From Mycolicibacterium chubuense (GTDB lineage Bacteria > Actinomycetota > Actinomycetes > Mycobacteriales > Mycobacteriaceae), in contig NZ_JYNX01000034.1 in assembly GCF_001044255.1 (NCBI RefSeq), positions 139,686 through 203,685 on the forward strand: a stretch of DNA of 64,000 nucleotides. The letters run 5' to 3'. Positions 28,382-37,878 of the stretch are shown piece after piece. The notes below the pieces were generated by a model. That model saw only the letters and a list, made by a program, of their open reading frames with translations. It did not search any database and had not been told where the DNA came from. The stretch's first letter is position 1. Each line of letters opens with the position of its first letter. A program made the position numbers and the translations under genes.

Positions 28382-29062
28382 ATGGCGAGCACCGACGAGC
28401 CCGCAGGCGGCGCCGGCGATTCTGGATCCCGGCCCAGCCCGGCCGAGGCGATCGTCCGTCACGCCGAGCACTCGATCTCCGAGGACGCGATCGTCGCCGC
28501 CGCGCGGGAACGCGCCGTCGACATCGGCGCGGGCGCGGTGACCCCGGCCGTCGGCGCCCTCCTGTGCGTTCTCGCGAAGCTGACCAGCGCCAAGGCGGTG
28601 GTCGAGGTCGGCACCGGGGCGGGTGTCAGCGGTTTGTGGCTGCTCTCGGGGATGCGCGAAGACGGCGTGCTCACCACGATCGACGTCGAGCCCGAACACC
28701 AGCGCATCGCCAAGCAGGCGTTCACCGAAGCCGGCGTCGGGCCGGGGCGGACCCGGCTGATCGGCGGGCGTGCGCAGGAGGTGCTCACCCGGCTCGCCGA
28801 CGAGTCCTACGACCTGGTGTTCATCGACGCCGATCCGGCCGACCAGCCGCAGTTCGTCGTCGAGGGCGTGCGCCTGCTGCGGCCGGGCGGTGTCATCGTC
28901 GTGCACCGCGCCGCGCTGGGCGGCCGGGCCGGCGACGCCACGGCCAACGACGCCGAAGTCGCTGCCGTGCGGGAGGCCGCGCGGCTGATCGCCGAGGACG
29001 AGCGGCTGACCCCGGTGCTGATCCCCCTGGGCGACGGCCTGCTCGCCGCCGCCCGCGACTGA
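28382..29062 (+). CDS. SAM-dependent O-methyltransferase (CCoAOMT family, Rv1220c-like)
   Basis: 226 residues of the caffeoyl-CoA/catechol O-methyltransferase-like family. The SAM-binding motif I is [16 protein letters not shown], and [13 protein letters not shown] contributes the metal/SAM-site aspartates. The start at ATG 28382 was preferred because upstream codons are Arg-rich noise. The physiological substrate is unknown. The neighbourhood (divergent to sigE) is conserved with M. tuberculosis Rv1220c. Confidence 0.88.
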   Translation: MASTDEPAGGAGDSGSRPSPAEAIVRHAEHSISEDAIVAAARERAVDIGAGAVTPAVGALLCVLAKLTSAKAVVEVGTGAGVSGLWLLSGMREDGVLTTIDVEPEHQRIAKQAFTEAGVGPGRTRLIGGRAQEVLTRLADESYDLVFIDADPADQPQFVVEGVRLLRPGGVIVVHRAALGGRAGDATANDAEVAAVREAARLIAEDERLTPVLIPLGDGLLAAARD

Positions 29063-29149
29063 CCCCCTCTTCCCCTTTACCGCGGAAGCGCATTCCTGGT
29101 CGCTGATCCGGCCTTTTCGCAACCCGGAACGCTATTCCGCGGTGAACTC

Positions 29150-29190
29150 TTGACCGCGGACTAAACGCGTGTTTAGCATGTTGAACATGC
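29150..29190 (+). promoter_or_regulatory. raaS promoter with two overlapping palindromic operators
   Basis: CTAAAC-GCGT-GTTTAG (29161-29176) and GCATGTT-G-AACATGC (29176-29190) are two perfect inverted repeats sharing one base. A -35-like TTGACC (29150-29155) and a -10-like TTTAGC (29172-29177), 16 bases apart, bracket the first palindrome. The second runs into the ATG at 29187. This is what TetR autoregulation of a leaderless gene would look like. Binding by the adjacent regulator is inferred. Confidence 0.6.
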
Positions 29191-29849
29191 GTTCAGCGGA
29201 CGATCTCACCGCGGTGGCACGGATCCGTGACGCCGCGATCGACCTGTTCGGCCGCGAAGGCTTCGGGGTGAGCGTGCGGGCCATCGCGACGGCCGCCGGG
29301 GTGAGCCCCGGCCTGGTCATCCACCACTTCGGATCCAAGGAGAAGCTGCACCGCGCCTGCGACGACTACGTCGCCGAAACCGTGCGGACGAGCAAGACGG
29401 AGACGATCCGCAGCTCCGATCCGGCGACCTGGCTGGCGCAGATGGCCGAGATCGAGGACTACGCCCCGATGATGGCGTACCTGGTGCGCAGCATGAGCAG
29501 CGGCGGTGAGCTCGCGAAGATGTTGTGGCGCAGCATGATCGACAACGCCGAGCAGTACATCGAGGAGGGCGTGCGGGCCGGCACCATCAAGCCCAGCGTC
29601 GACCCCAAGGCGCGCGCCCGCTTCGTCGCGATGGCCAACGGCGGCGGATTCCTGCTCTACCTGCAGTTGCACGAGAACCCGACGGACCTGCGTGCGGTGC
29701 TGCGCGATTACGCCGAGGACATGGTGCTGCCCGCCCTGGAGCTCTACACCCACGGCCTGATGGCCGACTCGACGATGTACGACGCCTTTCTGGCCCAGCG
29801 CGAGAAGGGCATTCCGTTCACCCCCACCCAAGGAGATCACCGTGACTGA
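29187..29849 (+). CDS. raaS: TetR-family regulator RaaS (Rv1219c-like)
   Basis: 220 residues. The N-terminal TetR helix-turn-helix (residues ~10-60) reads [43 protein letters not shown]. The C-terminal ligand domain is close to M. tuberculosis Rv1219c (RaaS), which represses the Rv1218c-Rv1217c exporter and helps survival during antibiotic stress. The start was set at MRSADD (29187), as in that homologue; GTG 29169 and ATG 29178 are upstream alternatives. Two palindromes overlap its promoter. Its end overlaps the ABC ATPase start by 8 bases, so regulator and exporter form one operon. Confidence 0.88.
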   Translation: MRSADDLTAVARIRDAAIDLFGREGFGVSVRAIATAAGVSPGLVIHHFGSKEKLHRACDDYVAETVRTSKTETIRSSDPATWLAQMAEIEDYAPMMAYLVRSMSSGGELAKMLWRSMIDNAEQYIEEGVRAGTIKPSVDPKARARFVAMANGGGFLLYLQLHENPTDLRAVLRDYAEDMVLPALELYTHGLMADSTMYDAFLAQREKGIPFTPTQGDHRD

Positions 29850-30765
29850 TCACCACACCTCCCCCGCCGTCGAGATCCGCGGACTGATCAAGAACTTCGG
29901 CGCCGTGCGCGCCCTCGACGGCCTCGATCTGACCGTCGCCGAGGGCGAGGTGCACGGCTTCCTCGGACCCAACGGCGCCGGCAAGTCGACGACGATCCGC
30001 ATCCTGCTCGGGCTGGCGCGCGCCGACGCGGGCACCGTCCGTCTGCTCGGCGGCGACCCGTGGACCGACGCCGTCACGCTGCATCGCCGACTCGCCTACG
30101 TGCCCGGCGATGTGACGCTGTGGCCCACGCTCACCGGCGGCGAGACCATCGACCTGCTGGCCCGCATGCGGGGCGGCATCGACGAGACGCGGCGCGCGGA
30201 ACTCATCGAGCGGTTCGACCTCGACCCCACCAAGAAGGCGCGCACCTACTCGAAGGGAAACCGGCAGAAGGTGTCGCTGGTCTCGGCGTTCTCGTCGAAC
30301 GCCGGCCTCCTGCTGCTCGACGAACCGAGCAGCGGGCTGGATCCGTTGATGGAGAACGTTTTCCAGCAGTGCGTCGGGGAGGCCCGCGATCGCGGCGTCA
30401 CCGTCCTGCTGTCCAGCCACATCCTCGCCGAGACCGAGGCCCTCTGTGACCGGGTCACCATCATCCGGGCCGGCCGCACCGTGGAGAGCGGCACGCTGGA
30501 TTCGATGCGGCATCTGTCCCGCACCTCCATCAAGGCCGAGATGATCGGCGACGCGGTCGATCTCGGCCGCATCCCCGGCGTCGAGGACGTCAGCGTCGAC
30601 GGGCGCACCGTGCGCGCGCAGGTCGACAGCGGCAGCCTGGCCGAGGTGATCCGGGTCCTCGGCGACGCGGGGGTGCGCAGCCTGATCAGTCAGCCGCCCA
30701 CGCTGGAGGAACTCTTCCTGCGGCACTACCACACGTCGGACACCCCCGAGCAGGTGACCGCATGA
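29842..30765 (+). CDS. ABC exporter ATP-binding protein (Rv1218c-like)
   Basis: 307 residues. Walker A is GPNGAGKST near residue 43 and Walker B is [13 protein letters not shown]; the H-loop is SSHIL. The signature segment is SKGNRQK instead of LSGGQ, a change typical of this exporter subfamily. Together with the following permease it forms the drug exporter that RaaS controls in M. tuberculosis. The GTG start is preceded by AGGAG inside the end of raaS, so translation is coupled. Confidence 0.92.
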   Translation: MTDHHTSPAVEIRGLIKNFGAVRALDGLDLTVAEGEVHGFLGPNGAGKSTTIRILLGLARADAGTVRLLGGDPWTDAVTLHRRLAYVPGDVTLWPTLTGGETIDLLARMRGGIDETRRAELIERFDLDPTKKARTYSKGNRQKVSLVSAFSSNAGLLLLDEPSSGLDPLMENVFQQCVGEARDRGVTVLLSSHILAETEALCDRVTIIRAGRTVESGTLDSMRHLSRTSIKAEMIGDAVDLGRIPGVEDVSVDGRTVRAQVDSGSLAEVIRVLGDAGVRSLISQPPTLEELFLRHYHTSDTPEQVTA

Positions 30766-32408
30766 CCACGCTGCTCGAGCGCCCGCACCGGCCCGCGCAC
30801 GAAGCGCCCCGGCCCGGCACCGCTCTGACGGGAACCCTTGGGCTGCTTCGGCTCTACGCCCGGCGCGATCGGGTGGTGCTGCCGCTGTGGGTGCTGCTGC
30901 TGTCGGTGCCGCTGTCGACGGTGTACGTCGGCAGCATCCAGGCCGTCTATCCGACGGCGGCTGATCGCGCGACGTTCGCCGCGTCGATCATGGCCAGCCC
31001 CGCGCAGCGCGCACTCTACGGTCAGGTCTTCAACGACAGCCTCGGCGCGGTGGGGATCTGGAAGGCCGGCATGTTCCACGTGCTGATCGCCGTCGCGGTC
31101 ATCCTCACCGTGATCCGCCACACGCGCGCCGACGAGGAGAACGGCCGCGGCGAGCTCCTCGACTCGACCGCGGTCGGCCGGTACGCCGGCCTGACGGCGG
31201 CGCTGCTGCTCGCCGGCGGCGCCTCGGTGCTGACGGGCGTCATCGGCGCCGCGGGCCTGCTGACGCAGGACGTCCCGGCGGCCGGGTCGCTGGCGTTCGG
31301 CGCCGCGCTGGCCTGTTCGGGGCTGGTGTTCGCCGCGGTGGCTGCGGTCAGCGCACAGGTGTCCTCGAGCGCGCGGTTCTCACGCGGTGTCGCGTTCGCC
31401 GCGCTCGGGGTGGCGTTCACGCTGCGGGCGGTCGGTGACGCGGGCGCCGGGGCGCAGGTGCTGACGTGGTTGTCGCCGCTGGGCTGGTCGCTGCAGGTGC
31501 GCCCCTACGCGGGCGACCGGTTCTGGGTGCTCGGCCTGCACGTGACGCTCACCGCCGTCCTTCTCGTGCTCGCCTACGTCCTGTTGTCCCGACGCGATGT
31601 CGGCGCGGGACTGCTCGCCGAGCGCCTGGGTCCGCCGCGCGGCGGGCGCCGCCTGCACGGGGTGCTGGGCCTGGCCTGGCGGCTGGACCGCGGGTCGCTG
31701 ATCGTGTGGACCGTCGGTCTGGGCCTCTACGGCGCGATCATCGGCAGCATCGTGCACGGTATCGGCGACGAGATCGGCGGCAGCCAGATCGCCCGCGACG
31801 TGGTCGCACGCCTGGGCGGCACCGATGCGATGGAGCAGGCGTTCATCGCGGTCGCGTTCAGCATGCTCGGCATGATCACCGCGGCGTTCGCGATCTCGCT
31901 GACCCTGCGGCTGCACCAGGAGGAGTCCAGCGGACACGCCGAGACGGTGCTGGCCGGCGCGGTCAGCCGAACCCGTTGGTTGACAAGCCATTTGGCATTC
32001 GCGCTGGGCGGCCCCGCCGCGGCCCTGCTGGTCGCAGGTCTCGTCACCGGGCTCACCTACGGGGCCAGTGCGGGCGACATCGGCGGCACGCTGCCGAGGG
32101 TGCTCGGCACGGCGGCCGTCCAACTGCCCGCGGTGTGGCTGCTCGCCGCCGTCACGGTGGCACTGTTCGGTGCACTGCCGCGCTTCACACCGGTGGGCTG
32201 GGGTGTACTCGTCGCGTTCATCGCGGTGTTCATGCTCGGCTCCCTGTCCGGCTCACCGCAGTGGCTGCTCGACCTCGAACCCTTCACCCACATCCCGCAT
32301 GTCGGCATCGGCGCTTTCACCCCCGCCCCGCTGCTGTGGCTGCTGGCCCTCGACGCGGCTCTGATCCTGCTGGGCGCCATCGCCTTTCGCCGCCGCGACC
32401 TACGCTGA
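30762..32408 (+). CDS. ABC exporter permease (Rv1217c-like)
   Basis: 548 residues with about 12 hydrophobic segments in two similar halves and little else. The length equals that of M. tuberculosis Rv1217c. It overlaps the ATPase stop by 4 bases (ATGA). With that ATPase it should form a multidrug efflux pump in the cytoplasmic membrane. The substrate range is inferred from the M. tuberculosis pair. Confidence 0.9.
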   Translation: MTTLLERPHRPAHEAPRPGTALTGTLGLLRLYARRDRVVLPLWVLLLSVPLSTVYVGSIQAVYPTAADRATFAASIMASPAQRALYGQVFNDSLGAVGIWKAGMFHVLIAVAVILTVIRHTRADEENGRGELLDSTAVGRYAGLTAALLLAGGASVLTGVIGAAGLLTQDVPAAGSLAFGAALACSGLVFAAVAAVSAQVSSSARFSRGVAFAALGVAFTLRAVGDAGAGAQVLTWLSPLGWSLQVRPYAGDRFWVLGLHVTLTAVLLVLAYVLLSRRDVGAGLLAERLGPPRGGRRLHGVLGLAWRLDRGSLIVWTVGLGLYGAIIGSIVHGIGDEIGGSQIARDVVARLGGTDAMEQAFIAVAFSMLGMITAAFAISLTLRLHQEESSGHAETVLAGAVSRTRWLTSHLAFALGGPAAALLVAGLVTGLTYGASAGDIGGTLPRVLGTAAVQLPAVWLLAAVTVALFGALPRFTPVGWGVLVAFIAVFMLGSLSGSPQWLLDLEPFTHIPHVGIGAFTPAPLLWLLALDAALILLGAIAFRRRDLR

Positions 32409-32417
32409 GGAGGACGC

Positions 32418-33092
32418 GTGAAACTGGCCGTGCAGACCGCGACCTCGATCGTGCTGGGGCTGGGTTTCTTCGGGCTGGTCCTGTTCCTACCGGCGGGCAC
32501 GTTCCACTACTGGCAGGCCTGGGTGTTCGTCGCGGTGTTCGCGGTGTCGACGTTCGTGCCCAGCGTCTATCTGGCGGTCCGCCACCCCGACGCGCTGGCC
32601 CGCCGGATGAAGGCCGGACCGAAGGCCGAAACCCGCCCCGTGCAACGCGTCATCATCACCGCGACCTTCCTGGCGGGCATCGCGGTGATGGTGATCAGCG
32701 CGCTGGACTGGCGCTTCGGCTGGTCGTCGGTGCCGCTGTGGCTGGTGATCTCCGGCGACGTGATGGTGGGCGTCGGACTGCTCGGCGCTCAGCTGGTGGT
32801 GGTCCAGAACAACTACGCCGGCGCGAGCATCACCGTCGAAGAGGGCCAGCCGCTGGTGTCGACCGGTCTGTACGGGATCGTGCGGCACCCGATGTACGCC
32901 GCTTCCCTGATCATGATGCTCGGCACTCCCCCGGCGCTGGGCTCGCTGTGGGGTCTGACGGCCGTGCTCGCGGCAGTGCCGGTGCTGATGGCCCGCCTCC
33001 TCGACGAGGAGAAGGCGCTGACCGACGACCTTGCCGGGTACGCCGAGTACACCCGTCAGGTGCGATATCGGCTGATCCCCGGCGTGTGGTGA
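32418..33092 (+). CDS. Isoprenylcysteine carboxyl methyltransferase-like membrane protein (Rv1216c-like)
   Basis: 224 residues with four or five membrane segments. The C-terminal part has the ICMT/PEMT signature GLYGIVRHPMYAASL (His-Pro motif) and LLDEEKALTDDLAGYAEYTRQVRYRLIPGVW, which bind SAM in this family. It may methylate a lipid or a small membrane substrate. GTG 32418 has GAGGAGG upstream. It starts 9 bases after the permease stop and so is probably the fourth gene of the raaS operon. Confidence 0.85.
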   Translation: MKLAVQTATSIVLGLGFFGLVLFLPAGTFHYWQAWVFVAVFAVSTFVPSVYLAVRHPDALARRMKAGPKAETRPVQRVIITATFLAGIAVMVISALDWRFGWSSVPLWLVISGDVMVGVGLLGAQLVVVQNNYAGASITVEEGQPLVSTGLYGIVRHPMYAASLIMMLGTPPALGSLWGLTAVLAAVPVLMARLLDEEKALTDDLAGYAEYTRQVRYRLIPGVW

Positions 33093-33101
33093 CGCGGCGC
33101 C

Positions 33102-33113
33102 CATACTGATGCC
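33102..33113 (+). promoter_or_regulatory. Leaderless-type -10 before the DUF4126 gene
   Basis: CATACT at 33102-33107 lies 6 bases before the ATG. The 11-mer CATACTGATGC is repeated exactly, at the same distance from the start codon, before the Nudix gene (58949-58959). Confidence 0.4.
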
Positions 33114-33710
33114 ATGGAGCTGCTGACCGGGTTCGGGCTGGCGACCGCCGCGGGGCTCAACGCCTACATCCCGCTGCTGGCGCTGGGGCTGCTCGCCCGG
33201 TTCACCGACCTCGTCTCGCTGCCCGCCGGGTGGGCCTGGCTGGAGAACGGGTGGGTGATGGCGATCGTGGCCGTGCTGCTCGCGGTCGAGGTCGTGGCCG
33301 ACAAGGTGCCCGCGCTCGACACGGTCAACGACACGGTCCAGACCTTCGTCCGGCCGACCGCGGGCGGCATCGTGTTCGGCTCGGGCACCGCAGCGCAGAC
33401 CGCCGCCGTCACCGACCCCGGCGCCTTCGCCCAGTCCGGACAGTGGATTCCCGTCGCCCTCGGCGTCGTCGTGGCGCTGGTCGTGTCGCTGACCAAATCG
33501 ACGGTGCGGCCCGCCGCGAACGTCGCCACGGCCGGCATGGCGGCGCCGGTGCTCAGTACGGTCGAGGACATCGTCAGCGTCGTGCTCGTGGTGCTCGCGA
33601 TCCTGCTGCCGGTCCTGGTGCTGGTCGCGATCGTCGCGCTCGGCTGGGCCGCGTTCCGGCTGATCCGGCGCCGCAGGCGCAGACCCGCGGCGGGGCACGG
33701 CACTCGCTGA
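33114..33710 (+). CDS. DUF4126 membrane protein
   Basis: 198 residues with four or five transmembrane segments, Gly/Ala-rich. The family stretches GLATAAGLNAYIPLLALGLLARF at the N-terminus and VVADKVPALDTVNDTVQTFVRPTAGG match DUF4126. The C-terminus is very basic (RLIRRRRRRP). The function is unknown. It lies 21 bases after the ICMT-like gene but may have its own promoter. Confidence 0.82.
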   Translation: MELLTGFGLATAAGLNAYIPLLALGLLARFTDLVSLPAGWAWLENGWVMAIVAVLLAVEVVADKVPALDTVNDTVQTFVRPTAGGIVFGSGTAAQTAAVTDPGAFAQSGQWIPVALGVVVALVVSLTKSTVRPAANVATAGMAAPVLSTVEDIVSVVLVVLAILLPVLVLVAIVALGWAAFRLIRRRRRRPAAGHGTR

Positions 33711-33732
33711 CGGACGCGGTCACCGGGCCGGA

Positions 33733-34977
33733 CTACGTGTCGCCGACAGGCCGGCGGCGCCCATCGGGCACCTCACCGGTCCCGGCGGTGCGGTACCCGT
33801 TGCGGCCCGCGGCCTTCACCGAATACATGGCTTCGTCGGCGGCGCGCAGCACGGCCTCCCCGTCACGCGACGACCCCGACACGACCGCGATCCCGATGCT
33901 CAGGCCGATGGTTCCCGACCATCCCGCGATCGCCAGAGGCGATGCGACCGCGTCGATCAGGCGTTGCGCCAGCGCCTCGGCCGAGGCGGACACCGCACGG
34001 TCGGGAACGTGGATGATCACGAACTCGTCGCCGCCGCGGCGGGCCACCATGTCGGGCCGATCGACGCACGACAGCAGCCGCTCCCCCACCGAGACCAGCA
34101 CGGAGTCGCCGACCGCGTGGCCGAGTTCGTCGTTGACCGCTTTGAACCCGTCGAGGTCCAGACACAGGACCGCGAATTCGCCACCCCCGTCGATCTCCTG
34201 CGCGAGCCGCTCGTACAGCAGCGCACGATTGGGCAGACCGGTCAGCACATCATGAAAAGCGTTGTGCACCAACTGCGTTTCGAACTCCTTGCGGCGTGAC
34301 GTGTCGCGCACCGACACCACGTAACCGTCTCGTTCGCCGGTCGCCTCATCGCAGGTGACCTGCACGAACGCCTCCAGCCAGACCCAGTAGCCGTCCTTGT
34401 GGCGCTGGCGGTGCTCGGTGGTGAAGGTGTCGATGCGGCCGTCTCCCAGTGCGGCCATCTGCGCGGCGAACTCGTCGAGGTCGTCGGGATGGACGTTGTC
34501 TCGCGCGCGAAGGCCCACCAGTTCGTGGGCCTCGTAACCGAGCAGGGTCCGGATCGAGGGCGACACATAGCGACGAACGCCGTCGAGGCTGCCCCGGATC
34601 AGGGTGTCCGCCGAGTTCTCCGCCACCACGCGGAAAAGGTCCGCGTCGGCGCCGCGCTGCAGATGCAGCGAGGCCACGTGCCCGAAGCGGGTCAGCAGAC
34701 CCACCAATTCTGGGTCGTGCGGCCGTGGGGCCGCATCGGTCACGCAGAGCATGCCGGCGACCGTGCGGTCGCGCGTGATCGGGACGGCGGCGACGAATTC
34801 GGCGTCGGGGAACGCCGCGGCCAGTGGTTGATCCGACGCCCCGGTGTCCGGAATCACCACCACCGTCCCCGGCGCCGGCCAGTGTTCGGGGGCGACACCC
34901 TCGTCGGGGGTGCCGCCATGGACGGATCCGTCCTCGAAGCAGATGAGAGCTCGCCGGCATCTCAGCGAATCACGCAC
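33733..34977 (-). CDS. Diguanylate cyclase (GAF-PAS-GGDEF)
   Basis: About 414 residues from GTG 34977, but probably longer. The order is a GAF-like region, a PAS domain with PAC tail (ENSADTLIRGSLDGVRRYVS .. VSVRDTSRRKEFE) and a GGDEF domain with an intact RRGGDEF active site. It should make cyclic di-GMP from two GTP. The inhibitory I-site, normally RxxD five residues before GGDEF, reads DRPD, so product feedback is probably weak. The GAF-like similarity extends ~25 codons upstream of 34977, towards the glgC stop at 35049. No ATG, GTG or TTG exists there, so the real start is unresolved. It follows glgC on the same strand. Confidence 0.82.
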   Translation of the reverse strand: MRDSLRCRRALICFEDGSVHGGTPDEGVAPEHWPAPGTVVVIPDTGASDQPLAAAFPDAEFVAAVPITRDRTVAGMLCVTDAAPRPHDPELVGLLTRFGHVASLHLQRGADADLFRVVAENSADTLIRGSLDGVRRYVSPSIRTLLGYEAHELVGLRARDNVHPDDLDEFAAQMAALGDGRIDTFTTEHRQRHKDGYWVWLEAFVQVTCDEATGERDGYVVSVRDTSRRKEFETQLVHNAFHDVLTGLPNRALLYERLAQEIDGGGEFAVLCLDLDGFKAVNDELGHAVGDSVLVSVGERLLSCVDRPDMVARRGGDEFVIIHVPDRAVSASAEALAQRLIDAVASPLAIAGWSGTIGLSIGIAVVSGSSRDGEAVLRAADEAMYSVKAAGRNGYRTAGTGEVPDGRRRPVGDT

Positions 34978-35048
34978 GAGGTGGGACAGGGCGTCGTAAA
35001 ACGACGGTGCGGTGTGACGGTGGCCCGGCTCCTCTGTCGGGCGCGATG

Positions 35049-36263
35049 TCAGACCCAGACTCCCTTGCCGACCGCCACCACGCCGCCCGCGCTGACCGAG
35101 AACCGTTCGCGGTCCTTCTCGAGATCCACCCCGACCATCTCGCCGGGCCCGACGACCACGTTCTTGTCCAGGATGGCGTGCCGCACCACCGCACCGCGGC
35201 CGATCCGGGCGCCGGGCATGATCACGCTGCCCTCGACGATGGCGCCGTCGTCGACGACGACGTTCGACGAGAGCACCGAGTTGCGTACCGACGCAGCCGA
35301 AATGATGCTGCCGGCACCGACGACGGACTCCTGCGCCGATCCGCCGTTGACGAACTTCGCGGGCGCGAGGTTCTCCGAGCTGCCGCGGATGGGCCACCGC
35401 TTGTTGTAGAGGTTGAAGATCGGGTGCACGGACACCAGGTCCATGTGCGCGTCGTAGAAGGCGTCGAGGGTGCCGACGTCGCGCCAGTAGCCGTGGTCAC
35501 GCTCGGTGGCGCCGGGCACCTCGTTGTTGTTGAAGTCGTACACCGAGGCCATGCCGTCGGACACCAGCCGCGGGATGATGTCCCCACCCATGTCGTGGTC
35601 GGAGTCGTCGTCCTCGGCGTCGGCGCGGATCGCGTCGATCAGCACCTTGGTGGTGAAGATGTAGTTGCCCATCGACACGAACGTCTGCTCGGGGTCGTCG
35701 GGTGTCCCCGGCGGGTCGGCCGGCTTCTCGATGAACCCGCGGATGCGGCCCGAGTCGTCGGCATCGATGCACCCGAACGCGCTCGCCTCGGCGCGCGGAA
35801 CCCGGATTCCGGCGACCGTGGCACCCGCGCCGCTCTCGATGTGCTGCTGGACCATCTGCTCCGGATCCATCCGGTACACGTGATCGGCACCGAAGATCAC
35901 GATGTAGTCGGGGTCCTCGTCGTAGATGAGGTTCATCGACTGATAGATCGCGTCGGCCGATCCGGTGTACCACCGCGGCCCGAGCCGCTGCTGGGCCGGC
36001 ACCGGCGTGATGTACTCCCCGGCAAGCCCCGACAACCGCCAGTTCTGCGAGATGTGGCGATCCAGCGAATGCGACTTGTATTGGGTCAGAACGCAGATCC
36101 GCAGGAATCGGGCATTCACGAGATTCGAGAGCACGAAGTCGATCAACCGGTAGGCGCCTCCGAACGGAACCGCGGGCTTGGCCCGGTCGGCCGTCAACGG
36201 GTACAGCCGCTTGCCTTCCCCGCCGGCGAGGACGATGCCCAGCACGTGTGGCGCTTCCCTCAT
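35049..36263 (-). CDS. glgC: Glucose-1-phosphate adenylyltransferase
   Basis: A 404-residue ADP-glucose pyrophosphorylase, using glucose-1-phosphate and ATP. The N-terminal nucleotidyltransferase motif [16 protein letters not shown] comes first, followed by [20 protein letters not shown] and the substrate site FIEKP. A C-terminal left-handed beta-helix (residues ~300-390) completes it. ADP-glucose feeds GlgM, encoded divergently, for maltose-1-phosphate and alpha-glucan synthesis. A perfect inverted repeat lies in its 5' leader. Homologue: Rv1213. Confidence 0.96.
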   Translation of the reverse strand: MREAPHVLGIVLAGGEGKRLYPLTADRAKPAVPFGGAYRLIDFVLSNLVNARFLRICVLTQYKSHSLDRHISQNWRLSGLAGEYITPVPAQQRLGPRWYTGSADAIYQSMNLIYDEDPDYIVIFGADHVYRMDPEQMVQQHIESGAGATVAGIRVPRAEASAFGCIDADDSGRIRGFIEKPADPPGTPDDPEQTFVSMGNYIFTTKVLIDAIRADAEDDDSDHDMGGDIIPRLVSDGMASVYDFNNNEVPGATERDHGYWRDVGTLDAFYDAHMDLVSVHPIFNLYNKRWPIRGSSENLAPAKFVNGGSAQESVVGAGSIISAASVRNSVLSSNVVVDDGAIVEGSVIMPGARIGRGAVVRHAILDKNVVVGPGEMVGVDLEKDRERFSVSAGGVVAVGKGVWV

Positions 36264-36266
36264 GAA

Positions 36267-36288
36267 CCCAACCTAACGGCCGGTTGGG
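36267..36288. promoter_or_regulatory. Inverted repeat in the glgC leader
   Basis: CCCAACC (36267-36273) and GGTTGGG (36282-36288) form a perfect 7-bp inverted repeat with an 8-base spacer, only 4 bases from the glgC start codon. It could be an operator or an mRNA hairpin over the ribosome site. No regulator is known. Confidence 0.4.
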
Positions 36289-36379
36289 ACAGGGGCCAGC
36301 TATTGCCGGTCTTTGGCGGGTTCTCGGGCTGTCCATCAAGACAATTGGTGATGCCACGCGAGCCGCCCGGGATTCTGGG

Positions 36380-36391
36380 TACGGTCACACC
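36380..36391 (+). promoter_or_regulatory. Leaderless-type -10 before glgM
   Basis: TACGGT at 36380-36385 is 6 bases before the ATG at 36392, and no Shine-Dalgarno is visible. Confidence 0.35.
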
Positions 36392-37555
36392 ATGCGGGTG
36401 GCGATGATGACTCGGGAGTATCCCCCCGAGGTGTACGGCGGTGCGGGCGTTCATGTCACGGAACTGGTTGCGCAGTTGAGGCACCTGTGCGAGGTCGACG
36501 TGCACTGTATGGGCGCGCCACGGCCGGGAGTGACCGTCGCCGCGCCCGATCCGGCGCTCGCGGGCGCCAACGCCGCGCTCGCGACATTGTCGGCCGATCT
36601 CAACATGGTCAACACCAGCTCGCAGGCCACGGTGGTGCATTCGCACACCTGGTACACCGGCATGGCCGGGCATCTGGCGGCTCTGCTCTACGGCGTGCCG
36701 CACGTGCTGACCGCGCACTCGCTGGAGCCGATGCGGCCGTGGAAGGCCGAGCAGCTCGGCGGCGGCTACCGCATCTCGTCGTGGGTGGAGAAGACGGCCG
36801 TCGAGGCCGCGGACGCGGTGATCGCGGTCAGCTCCGGGATGCGCGACGACGTGCTCCGGACCTACCCGGGTCTGGACCCCGACCGGGTGCACGTCGTACG
36901 CAACGGCATCGACACCGACGTCTGGTATCCGGCCGAGCCCGACCCGGGGCAGTCGGTGCTCGCCGAGCTCGGCGTCGACCCCGGCCGCCCCATCGTCGCG
37001 TTCGTCGGCCGCATCACCCGGCAGAAGGGGGTCGCCCACCTGGTGAAGGCGGCCCACCACTTCGCCCCGGAGGTCCAGCTCGTGCTGTGCGCGGGCGCCC
37101 CGGACACCCCCGAGATCGCCGAGGAGGTGGCCTCGGCGGTGCACGAGTTGTCCCGCGCGCGCACCGGCGTGTTCTGGGTGCGCGAGATGCTGCCGACCGC
37201 CAAGATCCGCGAAATCCTCACCGCAGCAACGACATTCGTGTGCCCATCGGTGTACGAGCCGCTGGGCATCGTCAACCTCGAGGCGATGGCGTGCGGGACC
37301 GCCGTGGTGGCCTCGGATGTCGGCGGCATCCCGGAGGTGGTCGCCGACGGCCGGACCGGCCTGCTGGTGCACTACGACGCGGACGACACCGCGTCCTTCG
37401 AACGCGACCTCGCCGAAGGCGTCAACGCGCTGGTGGCCGATCCGGACAGGGCCGGCGACTTCGGCGCCGCGGGCCGGCAGCGCTGCATCGACGAGTTCTC
37501 GTGGGCACAGATCGCCGAACAGACCCTGGAGATCTACCGCAAGGTCTCGTCGTAG
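36392..37555 (+). CDS. glgM: Alpha-maltose-1-phosphate synthase (GT4 glycosyltransferase)
   Basis: 387 residues, the same length as Rv1212c. The GT4/GT-B fold is clear: MMTREYPPEVYGGAGVHV at the N-terminus, FVGRITRQKG near residue 208 and the C-terminal donor site SVYEPLGIVNLEAMACG with the conserved E-x7-E. It transfers glucose from ADP-glucose to glucose-1-phosphate, giving maltose-1-phosphate for the GlgE pathway. It was formerly annotated glgA. It is divergent from glgC across 128 bases. Confidence 0.95.
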   Translation: MRVAMMTREYPPEVYGGAGVHVTELVAQLRHLCEVDVHCMGAPRPGVTVAAPDPALAGANAALATLSADLNMVNTSSQATVVHSHTWYTGMAGHLAALLYGVPHVLTAHSLEPMRPWKAEQLGGGYRISSWVEKTAVEAADAVIAVSSGMRDDVLRTYPGLDPDRVHVVRNGIDTDVWYPAEPDPGQSVLAELGVDPGRPIVAFVGRITRQKGVAHLVKAAHHFAPEVQLVLCAGAPDTPEIAEEVASAVHELSRARTGVFWVREMLPTAKIREILTAATTFVCPSVYEPLGIVNLEAMACGTAVVASDVGGIPEVVADGRTGLLVHYDADDTASFERDLAEGVNALVADPDRAGDFGAAGRQRCIDEFSWAQIAEQTLEIYRKVSS

Positions 37556-37567
37556 GGCGGTGCAGCG

Positions 37568-37735
37568 CTAGCTGGTGACGCCCTTGAGTTCGTCGCCCAG
37601 GGCGGCTGCCTCATCCGGGGTCAGCTCGACGACAAGTCGGCCCCCGCCTTCCAGTGGTACCCGCATCACGATGCCGCGCCCCTCCTTGGTTGCTTCCAGT
37701 GGACCGTCGCCGGTCCGGGGCTTCATCGCCGCCAT
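37568..37735 (-). CDS. DUF3117 small protein (Rv1211-like)
   Basis: A 55-residue protein starting MAAMKPRTGDGPLEATKEGRG, the conserved DUF3117 sequence of actinobacteria. It is soluble with a strand-rich middle and an acidic C-terminal helix (LTPDEAAALGDEL). GGAGGAGG precedes the ATG at 37735, a strong ribosome site. In M. tuberculosis the homologue has been described as calmodulin-like, but no EF-hand is visible here. It is convergent with glgM. Confidence 0.85.
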   Translation of the reverse strand: MAAMKPRTGDGPLEATKEGRGIVMRVPLEGGGRLVVELTPDEAAALGDELKGVTS

Positions 37736-37801
37736 CGAGTGCCTCCTCCACAATGGGCGTGCCCGTCAGGGCCCGATTCGTCGTACGAGCCATGACGTCG
37801 A

Positions 37802-37814
37802 ATGCTGACAGCAT
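37802..37814. repeat. Perfect palindrome upstream of the DUF3117 gene
   Basis: ATGCTG-A-CAGCAT is a perfect 6-1-6 inverted repeat about 70 bases upstream of the DUF3117 start. It lies in the 143-base spacer that must carry that gene's promoter, so it may be an operator. Confidence 0.4.
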
Positions 37815-37878
37815 CGGCTCTGAACTGCTCTAGACGTCCATTGTTCCCTATCCGGGCCAGCTCGTGTGCCAAGACCCG

